A DNA stretch of 64,000 bases, taken from Zygnema cylindricum. Lineage: Eukaryota; Streptophyta; Zygnematophyceae; Zygnematales; Zygnemataceae. The stretch lies in the NCBI GenBank assembly GCA_037447655.1, contig JBBHKE010003462.1:62001-126000 (forward strand), read 5' to 3'. Shown here one piece after another: positions 45,573 through 55,782 of this stretch. Position 1 is the stretch's first letter; the number at the start of each line of letters is the position of its first letter. Under the pieces are notes generated by a model, which was not told where the DNA came from, searched no databases, and saw only the letters and a list, made by a program, of their open reading frames with translations. A program made the position numbers and the translations under genes.

Positions 45573-45580
45573 TATAAATA
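45573..45580 (+). promoter_or_regulatory. TATA box of LTR-B
   Basis: TATAAATA preceded by CAAGCTTG. The same box at the same place is seen in other B LTRs. It marks the U3/R border, about 220 bp before the LTR end. Confidence 0.6.
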
Positions 45581-45644
45581 TTGGCATCTTTGCCATCTGA
45601 TAATTAATCGCCTGGTTGGGCATTTTCAGTGATTATTTTTGCTG

Positions 45645-45682
45645 TGGACTCAGAGGAGTCCAGACTGCTTAGGGGTGCAGTC
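45645..45682 (+). promoter_or_regulatory. paired RNA hairpins before gag (LTR-B)
   Basis: TGGACTC-AGAG-GAGTCCA (45645-45662) and GACTGC-TTAGGGGT-GCAGTC (45663-45682), back to back, downstream of the TATA box, so present in element RNA. Confidence 0.6.
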
Positions 45683-45796
45683 AGATTGTCTATTTGCCTG
45701 CTTGAGTAGTAGCTGTTCTAGTTGAAAGTGGGTTAGTAAAAAACTACCTAGAGGCTTCCTGAATTTTGCGGTCCAAATGGGGGATACAGAATTGCA

Positions 45797-45924
45797 CGTT
45801 CACCAAGACGAGATTCCAAGGTTGCGACGGTGTTACTGAATTGAGCATTCCGTAATCTGACGTTTTCTAACTCCCGAAGAACTTGCGCGAACATTTTCTT
45901 GGTAGATACGTCGTGTTCTCCCAT
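45797..45924 (-). pseudogene. Gypsy gag N-terminus
   Basis: ATG at 45924, 20 bp after the primer-binding site, opening MGEHDVSTKKMF and a heptad-like LRELENVRLRNAQ stretch that looks like a short coiled coil. It runs into the solo LTR at 45796. No stop within the segment. Confidence 0.8.
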
Positions 45925-45944
45925 GCTGTCGAGTCACGAGGGAT

Positions 45945-45957
45945 GGCTCCGATACCA
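45945..45957 (-). promoter_or_regulatory. Gypsy primer-binding site (tRNA-iMet 3' end)
   Basis: Minus strand TGGTATCGGAGCC, one base from the common plant site TGGTATCAGAGCC. The change still allows a G-U pair with the tRNA. It lies 8 bp inside the 5' LTR. Confidence 0.85.
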
Positions 45958-45965
45958 ATTTAAAA

Positions 45966-46451
45966 TGACAAAATAATAACCCACAACACACTATAATGCA
46001 CAGCGGAAAGACTCGAAGGATCTCCCCGTAACAACAACAAGAGCACACAACACTCACAAAAAAAGGTCAATCTTTATTAATCGAAGGAAGATTACAGGTT
46101 GACAACTCACTGTTAAGGTCTACTCAAAGAGTCTGTCTTTTTATTACGTCTGCTCCACTATTTAAACTAACTAGCTGCTAGTCAACCTAATACTGTACAA
46201 GTGTACATGTGGACCTTCACGGTCAACCGAGATCTCTCCAAAATAACTTTCTAGAACTATACAGTTAAATCTACATTTTGCGGCGTTGCTATACTTCTAC
46301 GTTTCGCTGCTATGCTGCGCTTCGCTATTCTACTAAGTTGCTATGCAGCTGTGTTGGGCTGGTCTGAAATTGCAGCTATGTTGCTCTGCAACCGCAACTA
46401 TAGCAGTCTGGTCTCTAGCCCTTAAGCACTCAACTCTGTAACCCTGTTACA
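45966..46451 (-). mobile_element. Gypsy 5' LTR
   Basis: 486 bp, TG...CA at both ends (TGTAACAGGG at 46451). Clear match to 37090-37610, with many substitutions and an indel, so the insertion is not recent. Confidence 0.92.
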
Positions 46452-46455
46452 ACCG

Positions 46456-47010
46456 CCAATCGCTATTAGCGTAGTGTACGCTAATTTCATCCCGTTTTTT
46501 TTTATTCTATTCTCCAATAACGTAGCTTATTCTATTTTTTTTTACGCTATTTAGGGTTATTTTCCAAGTACCGTACAAAACGGAAGTACGTCATCTTTCA
46601 AATAGTGTGGTGTACTGTCAGAGCCAGACTTTACAAAAACGTGACTTTTTAAGTGGAAAATTACAATTCATTATGTTTAGTAGCCAGGGACGCACGAGAA
46701 TTTGCGGTCTAAAAAGGGGATCAAATCGGGTTGTCAAATATCACTTTCGCATATGTTCGTCCAGCAACCACGTTTCGACTTTGTGAACGTACGATTGTGT
46801 ATGATTTGACAGATTTTGTACAAACACCTATATTAGTGTAAGCATGTTTGCGACTGACATTTTTTTTTCAAAGACCCAAATTAGAATTATTAAACAATTA
46901 GATTGTATGTTTTTTTCAAAATTTTCAAATTCTTAATTAGCATAAACCACGGTAATTATTCATATACGCTAAAGAAACTTCTACCCTAATAGCGATAGGC
47001 GGTGTACTAT
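46456..47010. repeat. dispersed repeat Z, copy 3 (permuted fragment)
   Basis: Matches the middle of Z (30560-30900 in copy 1) at 46490-46800, then an earlier block (30436-30545) at 46910-47010. Block order is swapped relative to copies 1 and 2, as expected for a piece taken across the join of a tandem arrangement or a rearranged copy. Confidence 0.55.
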
Positions 47011-47095
47011 ATTGTGCCAACGGTACTGCAGTCTGTACTGCGGACGCACGGCAACGTTAAGTTGTGCCAACCGTATGCGGTTTGTACTGCGGGGG
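47011..47095. repeat. GTGCCAACCGTACGCGG satellite, left piece
   Basis: Two imperfect units of the 49-bp satellite seen at 62262-62760, cut by the Copia-B 3' LTR at 47096. Finding the satellite on both sides shows that 47096-62261 is one insertion. Confidence 0.75.
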
Positions 47096-47776
47096 TGCAA
47101 TTGTGTGTCCTCCATTGGACTACATAATTCAGGAAGCCTCTAGATACATTTTAACTAACCCATTTCAAGCCATAACCACAACTGCACAAAAGAGCAAACT
47201 GACACTCGGACTGCAACCTTGTGCAGCTTGGACTCTTTTGAGTCCGTAGCAAAAAGAATCACTGAAAACGGCCAACTAGCCGATTAATTATGAAGTGGCA
47301 AAGATGCCATGTTTATACAAAACCCCCTAAGGGAGAGAGGTCACTACCTACCAAATTCTCTAAGTTCTAAACCCCTCTCACAACCCCTATCTACTCACGT
47401 ACGATTTAATCAAACGACTGTAGGGTACAAAAAGGTACTACGGCCGATGTACTTTCTCTACGGCCTGTGTACGGCAAGGCCATTGAGTGGACGCATGTCC
47501 ACTTTTAACTCGTCATTCTGTTCCCTGGAATTCCCGCGACAAAATGTTATCTCTCCACGTGTAGCCAGGTCACGCCACGTCCACAAACCGCCAAGGTGAC
47601 CATTCCGCGATTTCGGCAACGATATGTGTCGTCGGATTACAGACTGACATTGAATATTAGGCGTCGAAAAAAATGTCCGATTCATTTGTTTCGTGCAAGA
47701 TAATGTTTCGCACTATGTATTACTTGGTTTTATGTTGTCTCATTTTCATTTTATTAATCGGATTCAGGGTCAAAAA
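47096..47776 (-). mobile_element. Copia-B1 3' LTR, distal part
   Basis: Gag-side two thirds of the LTR (plus strand starts TGCAATTGTGTG). It continues at 53870 after the Copia-A insertion. Together the parts are 1010 bp. Confidence 0.88.
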
Positions 47777-48682
47777 TGTTGTTTTTGGAAAAAATTTAAG
47801 TCTCAGCAAATTTGTAGGACGGCGGAATAATAGATCTATATGGACACGCGTCGTCACTTGAATCACAGTGGAGGTTTTTGAATGATACCGACAACGCAGC
47901 TGCGACGCAGATTGAACAAGCGCAGCTACGCTTATTTTTGATATGGTCTGTACGGACAAACGCAACCTGCAACGCAACGGGTCAAACGCAACTGCGGATA
48001 TTTTGGTACATGACAACGCAGTTGCTACGCAACAAAACAAACGCAGCTGCGGCTAACTTTTGTATGTGATAACGCAACTGCTACGAAGCTGCGGATATTT
48101 GAATATAATCAGGAATTGGACTGCGCTACTGCGGTTGATCTAAATCAAGTCAACAGACGAGATTCACTTAGCTAGGCGACAAGTATTTGATCAAATCACA
48201 TGTATAGGATTCTCAGTCATATTGAGTGTACAGTGATAGATTAGTTCTTAGCGTAAGTAGGAGCACTTAGACCTTAGTGGCAGTTTAGTTCTTTTGGATG
48301 TATCGTTTTGGAACACTTGTATCGGCGGTACAGCACTATGTAGTAGGATAACTAAGTGAAGAGTATAAGACTTAGGACATAAAACATTTTATGTATCCAG
48401 ACTTCCAGACTGTGTAATCTGCAAACTGTTTTTGGGTAACTTCTGAGTTGCATATCTTGGTGTATATTGGATCAATTGCGCTGAAACTTTACGAGTTGTC
48501 ATTCTTCATGATATTCTATATTGTGGTATAGTTTGAAGCAGTTTGGTTTATTGTATTAGATTTGGTGAGCTATATTAAACAGCTGTCTAATAGGATTCTT
48601 GATAAGCTTCTGTGAGTAAGATTATGTCTACTTCCACTACTACTGCTGATGCTCAACCTGCTCCAGTGGTTGTAGAACAACA
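47777..48682 (+). mobile_element. Copia-A2 5' LTR
   Basis: 906 bp. It includes four or more GCAGCTGCG/CAGTTGC motifs, a GTATAAGAC TATA-like box near 48365 and the gag ATG at 48624. Confidence 0.95.
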
Positions 48683-49610
48683 GGTTATGGGCCTGTCATC
48701 AAGAATTACTATTTTCTCGGGAGAAAAATACGCGTATTGGGCGGTTATGGTGGAAACACACTTCGAAAATGTTAATCTTTTGGATATTTTGGATGGTTCA
48801 CTGGCGGAATCAGATCCATCATGGTCAAAGAAAAATTCGCAAGCTCGGTCAATTTTGAAGTTTTGTATTTCAGAAGAATTAGCTATGTCACGGATAAAAA
48901 TGAAAAAGGCGATCAATATCTGGAAATCTCTCAAAGATGATTTTGAAAAGGCTAATGTACAAGAAGAGCTATTTTTGGCGGGACGAATTTGGGACTACAA
49001 ATACACAAGTGGCACAATGGCTGAATATTGTAACAAATTTCAAATACTAATATATTCTCATGCTTGTGCAGGCGGATCTTTTTCTCAGTTTCAGCAAGTT
49101 GCTTTGCTAATGAGGGGTCTTCCTAATACTATGAGAGCAGCGTCTGATAGGGTGAAACAAAAAGATAAAGCTAGCTGGACAATACAGTTAGCTATTAATT
49201 TGATATTAGAAGAGGAGGCAGATTCTAAAATTCTTAATGGTGAAAAACAAGTAGAGGCATTTAACACAGAATTTGACAAAAAAAGTCATTTTAATCTGCA
49301 GAGAAATCAGTTTAATCAGAATCAAAATCAGTTTAGACAGTTTAATCCAAGAGGAAATAGACAATCTTTCAATACTTGTTTTTATTGTAATGAAAAAGGT
49401 CATGGATACAAATTTTGTCCTAAGCTTAAAAAAGCTAATGAAACATGTCTATATAGGCCTGGTTGGCAGCAGAGCCAGTTTCATCATGGCTTCACAGGAT
49501 CGTCACAACGAGGAAATGCACTATTCTCGGCGTCTTCATCTCATCATGACGAGTCTCTCTCACTCTCTAACGAAGAGGATGATGATCTATTTGCAATGGC
49601 GGCAACAATG
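48624..49610 (+). CDS. Copia-A2 Gag
   Basis: Gag starts at ATG 48624 within the LTR (MSTSTTTADAQP), chosen because all LTR-A copies keep an ATG here and the frame runs across the LTR end. An upstream GTG in frame was rejected. The primer-binding site is translated as QVMG. Then come a UBN2-like Gag region with KYAYWAVMVETHF, IWKSLKDDFEK and LLMRGLP, an Asn/Gln-rich stretch (residues about 225-250) and the knuckle CFYCNEKGHGYKFC (49378-49419). Open through the protease to 49868. Gag would form the particle and bind element RNA. Confidence 0.9.
48683..48693 (+). promoter_or_regulatory. Copia-A2 primer-binding site (half tRNA-iMet)
   Basis: GGTTATGGGCC directly after the LTR. It is complementary to the anticodon stem-loop of initiator tRNA-Met (GGCCCATAACC), not to the tRNA 3' end. 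This is the arrangement known for Drosophila copia, where a 5' half-tRNA primes. Confidence 0.85.
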
Positions 49611-50848
49611 GAGGGCGCTAAAGACAATGGATGGATAATGGACACGGGGGCATCGGCCCACATGTGCTGGAACATGGCCGTTTTCAAAAATCTGAAATCA
49701 ACACCTGAGAAAAATATCTACTATGCATGTGGAATGAGTGTGCAAACGCGGGCTGTAGGTGATGTCTCCTTGCTAGTTGATGTAGAGGGCAAGGTTGTTG
49801 AGAGAACTCTTCATAATGTTCTCTATGTCCAGATTTTAAGAAAAATTTGTTCTCAACTTCTTTGGTAGAAAGTAAAGGGTTTGAGGTCAATCTGAAACAC
49901 GACATGCAGGTTGTCAGCAAAAATGGAAAAATTGCAGATACGGGAACTAGAGATGCCAGTAAAATGTATCGAATAGATATGCCAGATAATAAAGAAAATG
50001 ATGTTTTGTATTCTAGTGCATTATCCTCAGATGAGCTATGGCATAAAAGATTAGGCCATGTGAATTATGATAGTATGAAAAAGATGGTAAATGCTGGTAA
50101 AATAGAAGGTGTCACTGTGTCAAACCAGTCACCTAAAACGTGTGATGGATGTGCACTAGGAAAAATACACAGATTACCATTTCCTCAAGAATTTGAACAT
50201 AGGTCTACTAAACTTTTGCAACTCATTCATTCTGATGTTTTCGGTCCTGCAAAGGTATGATCTGCCGGGGGGGTGAAATATATGGTTACGTTTACATATG
50301 ATTTTTCGAGGTTTACTAAGGTCTACTTCATGAAAGAAAAAAATAAATTCTTCACTCATTTTCAACACTACAAAGCGTGGGTGGAGAAACTACGCGGTAT
50401 ACCAATTTTGGAGCTTAGATCGGACAATGGCAGAGAATATACGTCAAAAGAGTTTGAAAACTTCTTACTCGAGGAAAGCATAAGTCACAAATTGACTGTC
50501 CCATACTCTCCGGAACAGAATGGGGTCTCAGAAAGACTAAATAGAACTATCACAGAAAGCTCTTAGTCCATGCTAACGGATATGGACGTAGATCCGAAAT
50601 TCTGGGCTGAAGCATTAAATTGTGCAGTTTATATCAAAAATATGATAGGTTCAAGATCGGTAGAAACCACTCCATATGAGATCTGGACGGGTAGAAAACC
50701 GGATGTCAGTCACTTCAAAGTCTTTGGAAGTAAATGCTTTATTTTGGATACATCTAATGATAGATGGAAAATGGAACCTAAGGGATTGCCGGACATTTTG
50801 TTAGGATATAATGATCACTCTAAAGCCTATAGAGTGTTTGTTTTTTAG
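49611..50848 (+). pseudogene. Copia-A2 protease and integrase
   Basis: Protease WIMDTGASAHMC near 49633-49668. The frame shifts near 49850. Integrase: WHKRLGHVN and CDGCALGK zinc region (50038-50160), LIHSDVFGP (first Asp), TGA at 50260, LRSDNGREYTS (second Asp, about 50415), PEQNGVSERLNRT (Glu, about 50510-50545), TAG at 50564. The RKPDVSHFKVFGSK block ends at a TAG near 50846. Integrase would insert the cDNA. Confidence 0.9.
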
Positions 50849-52795
50849 AGATAGAAAATCATTGTAGCAAGGAAAATCATTGTGAAAGATGAACTAGACT
50901 CGATAGACTTATTTAAAAATGACAGAGCAGCAGAAGCAGGAAAAAGTACAAGAATATGTCATTTTAGATAGCATCCATAATATTGTCCCACAGATGCAAA
51001 ATTCACCAGTTGTACCACCGGAGTCGGAACATAATTGGGTTCCACAACAAGTTCGTTTTGAAGCGCAACAACTGCAGTCAATGCCTATGGATAGCAACCA
51101 GCGCAACAAGCGCAACGCACGGGATGCGACAATTTTAGCCTCAAAATTTCCGGGGGGAAAAAGATCTAGTAGCCGACTGCAAGCAAGTTCTCACTTTGCC
51201 TACTCGGCAGCCTCAAGGGAGCCTCTGACCATCCGGGAAGCCTTCTCATCACCGGAGCGGAATCACGGGATCGAGGCGGCAAACGATGAAATGAACTCGA
51301 TCATGGAGGCTCAGACATGGGAGCTTGTGGACCTTCCTCCAGATCGAAAAGCGATCGGCAGCAAATAGGTATTCAAGGTGAAGTTAAATCCAGATAATAC
51401 CATTGAACGATACAAGGCTAGACTTGTGGCAAAGGGTTATAATCAAAAGGAAGGAATTGACTTTGAAGAAACTTTTTCTTCGTTGTAAGATTTCCAACAG
51501 TTAGGATTTTGCTATCTCTAGCTGCTATAGAAGATATGGAAATACATCAGATGGATGTAAAGACGGCCTTTTTGCATGGAGAACTAGAGGAGACCATTTA
51601 CATGCAGCAGCCTGAAATGTATGCAGAACCAGGAAAAGAGCACTTAGTATGTAAACTGCTAAAATCATTGTACGGCCTAAAAAAGGCCCCGAGGCAATGG
51701 AATCTAAAACTTGATGAATTCTTAACTGGTCTAGGCTTTAAAAGGATAAGCTCTGATCACTCAGTCTATGTCTTACAGGGTGAGGATGGACTAGTATATA
51801 TAGCGGTATACGTAGATGATCTACTATTAGTCAGCAAATCAATGGCTGAAATTAACAAAATTAAAACTGCTTTGAAATCACGGTTCGAGATGAAAGACCT
51901 CGGTGAGGCAAAATATATTTTGGGTATTCAGGTAAAGAGGGACAGGAAAAACAGATTAATAAAATTGACTCAAAAAGAGGCTATTGGAAAAATGTTAGAT
52001 GAATATGGAATGCGGGGGGCAAAAGGATGTGTAACACCAATGGAGTCTCGGCATAGGTTAGAGGGGGAATAAACAGAACCGGGTGTTATTGCCAGTGAAA
52101 TTTTTGAGTCAAGGGAGGATGATCCTATGACACTGATACCTTACAGACAGATAGTTGGAAGTTTAATTTATTTCAAGAACAGTACCCGTCCAGATATTGC
52201 TGCAGCAATTGGGGTACTGAGCAGAAGTCTAGAAAATCCGAGGAAATCTGACCGTGATGCAGCAAGAAGAGTTTTAAGATACTTGGCAAGAACCAAAGAC
52301 CTCAAACTCACACTAGGCGGAGGAGAAGTGAAGCTGCAAACATGAAATGATGCAAGCTATGGCGATATGTCGAGTCGAAAATCCACCACGGGATTAGTTC
52401 TGCAAATTCGGAACGGGACTTGCTGTTGGAGTAGCAAACTTCAAAAGGTCACGGCACAATTGACGATGGAGTCGGAATATATGGCAGCAAGCTCGGCCCT
52501 CAAAGAACTCCTATGGGTGAAATCCATGTTACAAGAATTGGGATACATGCAGGTTGGTCCACAAGTGATCTGGTGTGATAACCAGGCTGCCATTGCCATT
52601 GCTTCTAACCCAAGTCACCATTTCAAAAGCAAGCACATGGATGTAAGATTACACTTTGTAAGAGAAAAAGTGTTCTCTAGGGTGATTAAATTATGCTATT
52701 TGCCAGATGCAAAAATGGTTGCTGATATGCTCACTAAAGCTCTTCCGGCTCCTAAACTGAAGTATTGTAGGGACGCAGTGGGATTAAGTAAATAG
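50849..52795 (+). pseudogene. Copia-A2 RT and RNase H
   Basis: Spacer, then RT from [16 protein letters not shown] (TAG where relatives have Trp, 51366), [14 protein letters not shown], a shift near 51480, [26 protein letters not shown], catalytic YVDD (51805-51825) and LGEAKYILGIQ. A TAA lies near 52070. RNase H: GSLIYF, a TGA where relatives have the Trp of TWSDASYGD (52344), CCWSSKLQK, MESEYMA, WCDNQAAIAIA, ending at 52795. Two of the stops are Trp codons changed by G to A. Confidence 0.92.
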
Positions 52796-52958
52796 CTGAG
52801 TTGCTGCACTGCTATACTCCTATGCTGCTCTAGTCCAATAACGGGAATATATTGGGACTACGTGACTTGCTAAAATTGCTACGTTGCTATGCTGCGATGC
52901 TGCGCTAGTTCGACATCGCAGTTGCGCTGACATACTGAGTCTAAAAGCTTTAGGGGAG
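52796..52958 (+). other. Copia-A2 3' tail and polypurine tract
   Basis: GCTATGCTGC-rich tail as in copy A1, ending CTTTAGGGGAG (52948-52958) right before the 3' LTR. Confidence 0.7.
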
Positions 52959-53864
52959 TGTTGTTTTTGGAAAACTTCTAAGTCTCAGCAAATTTATAGG
53001 ACGGCGGAAAAATAGATCTATATGGACACGCGTCGTCACTTGAATCACAGTGCAAGTTTTTGAATGATACCGACAACGCAGCTGCGACGCAGATTGAACA
53101 AGCGCAGCTACGCTTATTTTTGATATGGTCTGTACGGACAAACGCAACCTGCAACGCAACGGGTCAAACGCAACTGCTGATATTTTTGTACATTACAACG
53201 CAGTTGCTACGCAACAAAACAAACGCAGCTGCGGCTAACTTTTGTATGTGATAACGCAGCTGCTACGAAGCTGCTGATATTTGAATATAATTAGGAATTG
53301 GACTGCGCTACTGCGGTTGATCTAAATCAAGTCAACAGACGAGATTCACTTAGCCAGGCGACAAGTATTTGATCAAATCACCTGTATAGGATTCTCAGTC
53401 ATATTGAGTGTACAGTGATAGATTAGTTCTTAGCGTAAGTAGGAGCACTTAGACCTTAGTGGCAGTTTAGTTCTTTTGGATGTATCGTTTTGGAACACTT
53501 GTATCGGCGGTACAGCACTATGTAGTAGGACAACTGAGTGAAGAGTATAAGACTTAGGACATAGAACATTTTATGTATCCAGACTTCCAGACTGTGTAAT
53601 CTGCAGACTGTTTTTGGGAAACTTCTGAGTTGCATATCTTGGTGTATGTCGGATTAATTGAGCTGAAACTTTGAGAGTTGTCATTCTTCATGATATTCTA
53701 TATTGTGGTATAGTTTGAAGCAGTTTGGTTTATTGTATCAGATTTGGTGAGCTATATTAAACAGCTGTCTAATAGGATTCTTGATAAGCTTCTGTGAGTA
53801 AGATTATGTCTACTTCCACTACTACTTCTGATGCTCCACCTGCTCCAGTGGTTGTAGAACAACA
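52959..53864 (+). mobile_element. Copia-A2 3' LTR
   Basis: 906 bp, about 97 percent like the 5' LTR by eye. Followed by the AAAAA target copy. Confidence 0.95.
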
Positions 53865-53869
53865 AAAAA

Positions 53870-54198
53870 CACCGTTTAAATAAATATAACACCCTATATA
53901 TTACAACGAACTTCTACGACAGACCGGTTAGAGCTGACGGCTAAGCCTCGCTCTGCCGGTTGGGGGTTCGAGTCCTGTCGAACTCAACCTTTTGTTGAGA
54001 GTGACATAAGTCACTCTTTAGTCCTGCTTGCTAAACTAGGACAGCCATGGCTCAACCACCCTCTCTATCCTTTAGTGACTACAACAAGTATAGTGGGTAG
54101 AGAGAGGAGGTGGAGGCTAGCTGTACGCTCTTTTCTTTTTCTATTGTACTGATCTATTTAGACCTAAGAAATACCATATAAATCTAATATTTTCAACA
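53870..54198 (-). mobile_element. Copia-B1 3' LTR, proximal part
   Basis: LTR start TGTTGAAAATATTAG at 54198, after the purine tract AAAATAAGGGGAG. Holds the tRNA-like cassette. Confidence 0.88.
53911..53993 (+). other. tRNA-like Pol III-type cassette (LTR-B1, 3')
   Basis: Antisense to the LTR: CCGGTTAGAGC, perfect B box GGTTCGAGTCC (53965-53975), TTTT (53990-53993) 14 bp later, palindrome GAGTGACATAAGTCACTC next. Best copy of the B-type form. Confidence 0.65.
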
Positions 54199-55776
54199 CT
54201 CCCCTTATTTTCAAGTCTATCTTTAACTTCAGTTTTAGTCCACACTTTTCTCTGCAATATTTTAACTTGGGAGAAGGCACTGGTTTTGTCATCATATCAG
54301 CCACCATTTCCTCATCTGATCTATATACAAGATTCACAATCTTATTCTCAACTTTTTCTCTTACAAAACTCAACCTTATGTCTATATGCTTAGCCATGAA
54401 ATGATGTTTTGGAATAGCTACAATTGCAATGGCAGTTTGATTATCACAAAACACTTCATGCACTCCCTTCTTCATATACCCGAGTTCTTACAACATGGAC
54501 TTGACCCACATCAACTCTTTTACAGCAGAACAAGAGGCCATATACTCAGCCTCCATAGTAGATTGAGCAACCACCTTTTATTGCTTACTGCTCCAACAAC
54601 AAGCACCTTCCCCCACATACAACCCATACCCAGAAGTGCATCTTCTCATAGGTGCATCCCCATAACTGGCATCACTCCAAGTAGTGATATCATTGTGCTC
54701 CCCTCCCAAATGCAACCATAACTCCCTAGTTCCTACCATATATCTCATGACTCTCTTCGCTACCTCCCAATCTCTCTTCCTAGGAATGTTCAGACTCTTA
54801 CTGATGACTCTTACTGCTGCCGCTATGTCCGGCCTTGTACACTTCATAAAATAGATCAAAATTCCTACAACCTGTCTATAAGGGATAGACTTCATAAACT
54901 CTCTCTCCTCTAGACTCATCTGATCATATAAAATTATCACTCCTCTGACACTCCCATCACTTACTTTTTTAAGTCCATGGGAGTGGTACAACTGTTTGCC
55001 TTTTCTATCTAGAATATCTCAAGCATATCACCTTTTGCTTCTTTTTGAGTAAGTCTGATAATCCTTTTCCCCCTATCTCTCTTTATTTGGATCCCCAAAA
55101 TGTATCTAGCCTCACCTAAATCTTTCATATCAAATCTACTTCTAAGATCTTTCTTTAACTTATTGATCTTTTCAAAAGACTTACTTAGCACAAGCATATC
55201 ATCCACATAGATTGCAATAAAAATGAAACCATTCTTATCTTCAAACTTATAGATAGAATGGTCAGAGCTATCCGGATATATCCCAGACCGGCGAGAAATT
55301 CATCTAGTTTCTTATTCCATTGTCGCGGAGCCTACTTAAGTCTATATAAGGACTTTATGAGCCTGCAGACTTTGCTCTCTTCTCCTTCCTCCACAAACCC
55401 CTCGGGTTGCCTCATGAAAATTTCTTCCTCTAACTCTCCATTAAAAAAAAGCAGTCTTAATATCCATCTGGTGTATTTCCATGTCTTCCGCTGCTGCCTG
55501 AATGAGGAGAATCCTTACTGATGGGAACCGAACAACCGGAGCAAAAGTCTCCTCATAGTCAATCCCCTTCTTTTGGGTGAACCCCTTTGCTACTAATCGA
55601 GCCTCATATCTCTCAATGGTATTATCTTGGTTCAGTTTTAGTTTAAATACCCATTTACAGCCGATCGGTTTTCTATCCCTTGGACAATCTGCTAGCTCCC
55701 AAGTATTTGCTTCCATGATAGAGGTCATTTCATCATTTATGGCTCTAATCAATCTGTCTTTCTTTGGCATGTTCAC
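54199..55776 (-). pseudogene. Copia-B1 second RT-RNase H
   Basis: RT: ANTWELADCPRDRKPIGCKWVF, ARLVAKGFTQKKGIDYEETFAPVVRF, a shift near 55440, YVDD read as IYVDDMLV near 55190-55220. RNase H: YRQVVGILIYF, TTWSDASYGDAP, CCWSSKQ, a stop, then VHEVFCDNQTAIAIV to the end at about 54210. It is closely related to the first RT in the same element (58698-57800). Confidence 0.88.
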
Positions 55777-55782
55777 TGCCTC

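Larger units (their letters stand above)
44797..45796 (+). mobile_element. solo Copia-B LTR in Gypsy gag
   Basis: 1000 bp, TGTTTAAATCAC...AGAATTGCA. Flanks CGTTT (44792-44796) and CGTTC (45797-45801), a 5-bp duplication with one change. Gag reading phase is preserved across the site: 128 nt upstream plus 106 nt downstream make 78 whole codons. The target was therefore an open gag when hit. Confidence 0.93.
37090..46451 (-). mobile_element. chromodomain Gypsy (Ty3) element with two nested solo LTRs
   Basis: Minus-strand element: 5' LTR 45966-46451, plant-type primer-binding site 45945-45957, gag from 45924, protease-RT-RNase H-integrase-chromodomain to about 39027, an extra reading frame 38942-37655, 3' LTR 37090-37610. 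Solo Copia LTRs sit in gag (44797-45796) and integrase (40278-41309). All domains are present but broken by frameshifts. No clear target duplication is seen at its own ends. Domain order RT before integrase, plus chromodomain, places it with the chromoviruses. Confidence 0.92.
47777..53864 (+). mobile_element. nearly complete Copia-A element (A2)
   Basis: 6088 bp with LTRs 47777-48682 and 52959-53864, both 906 bp and with TGTTG...CAACA ends. Perfect target duplication AAAAA (47772-47776, 53865-53869). The empty site is visible in the sister LTR near 61925-61940 (GGGTCAAAAACAC). By eye the LTRs differ at about 30 positions, roughly 3 percent. This is the youngest complete insertion in the window, but its frames are broken. 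Confidence 0.95.

Noticed and set aside
37083-46456. Target duplication of the Gypsy element
   Set aside because: Bases next to the LTR ends (AAAAA and ACCGC) do not match. The left LTR terminus is also mutated to GG.
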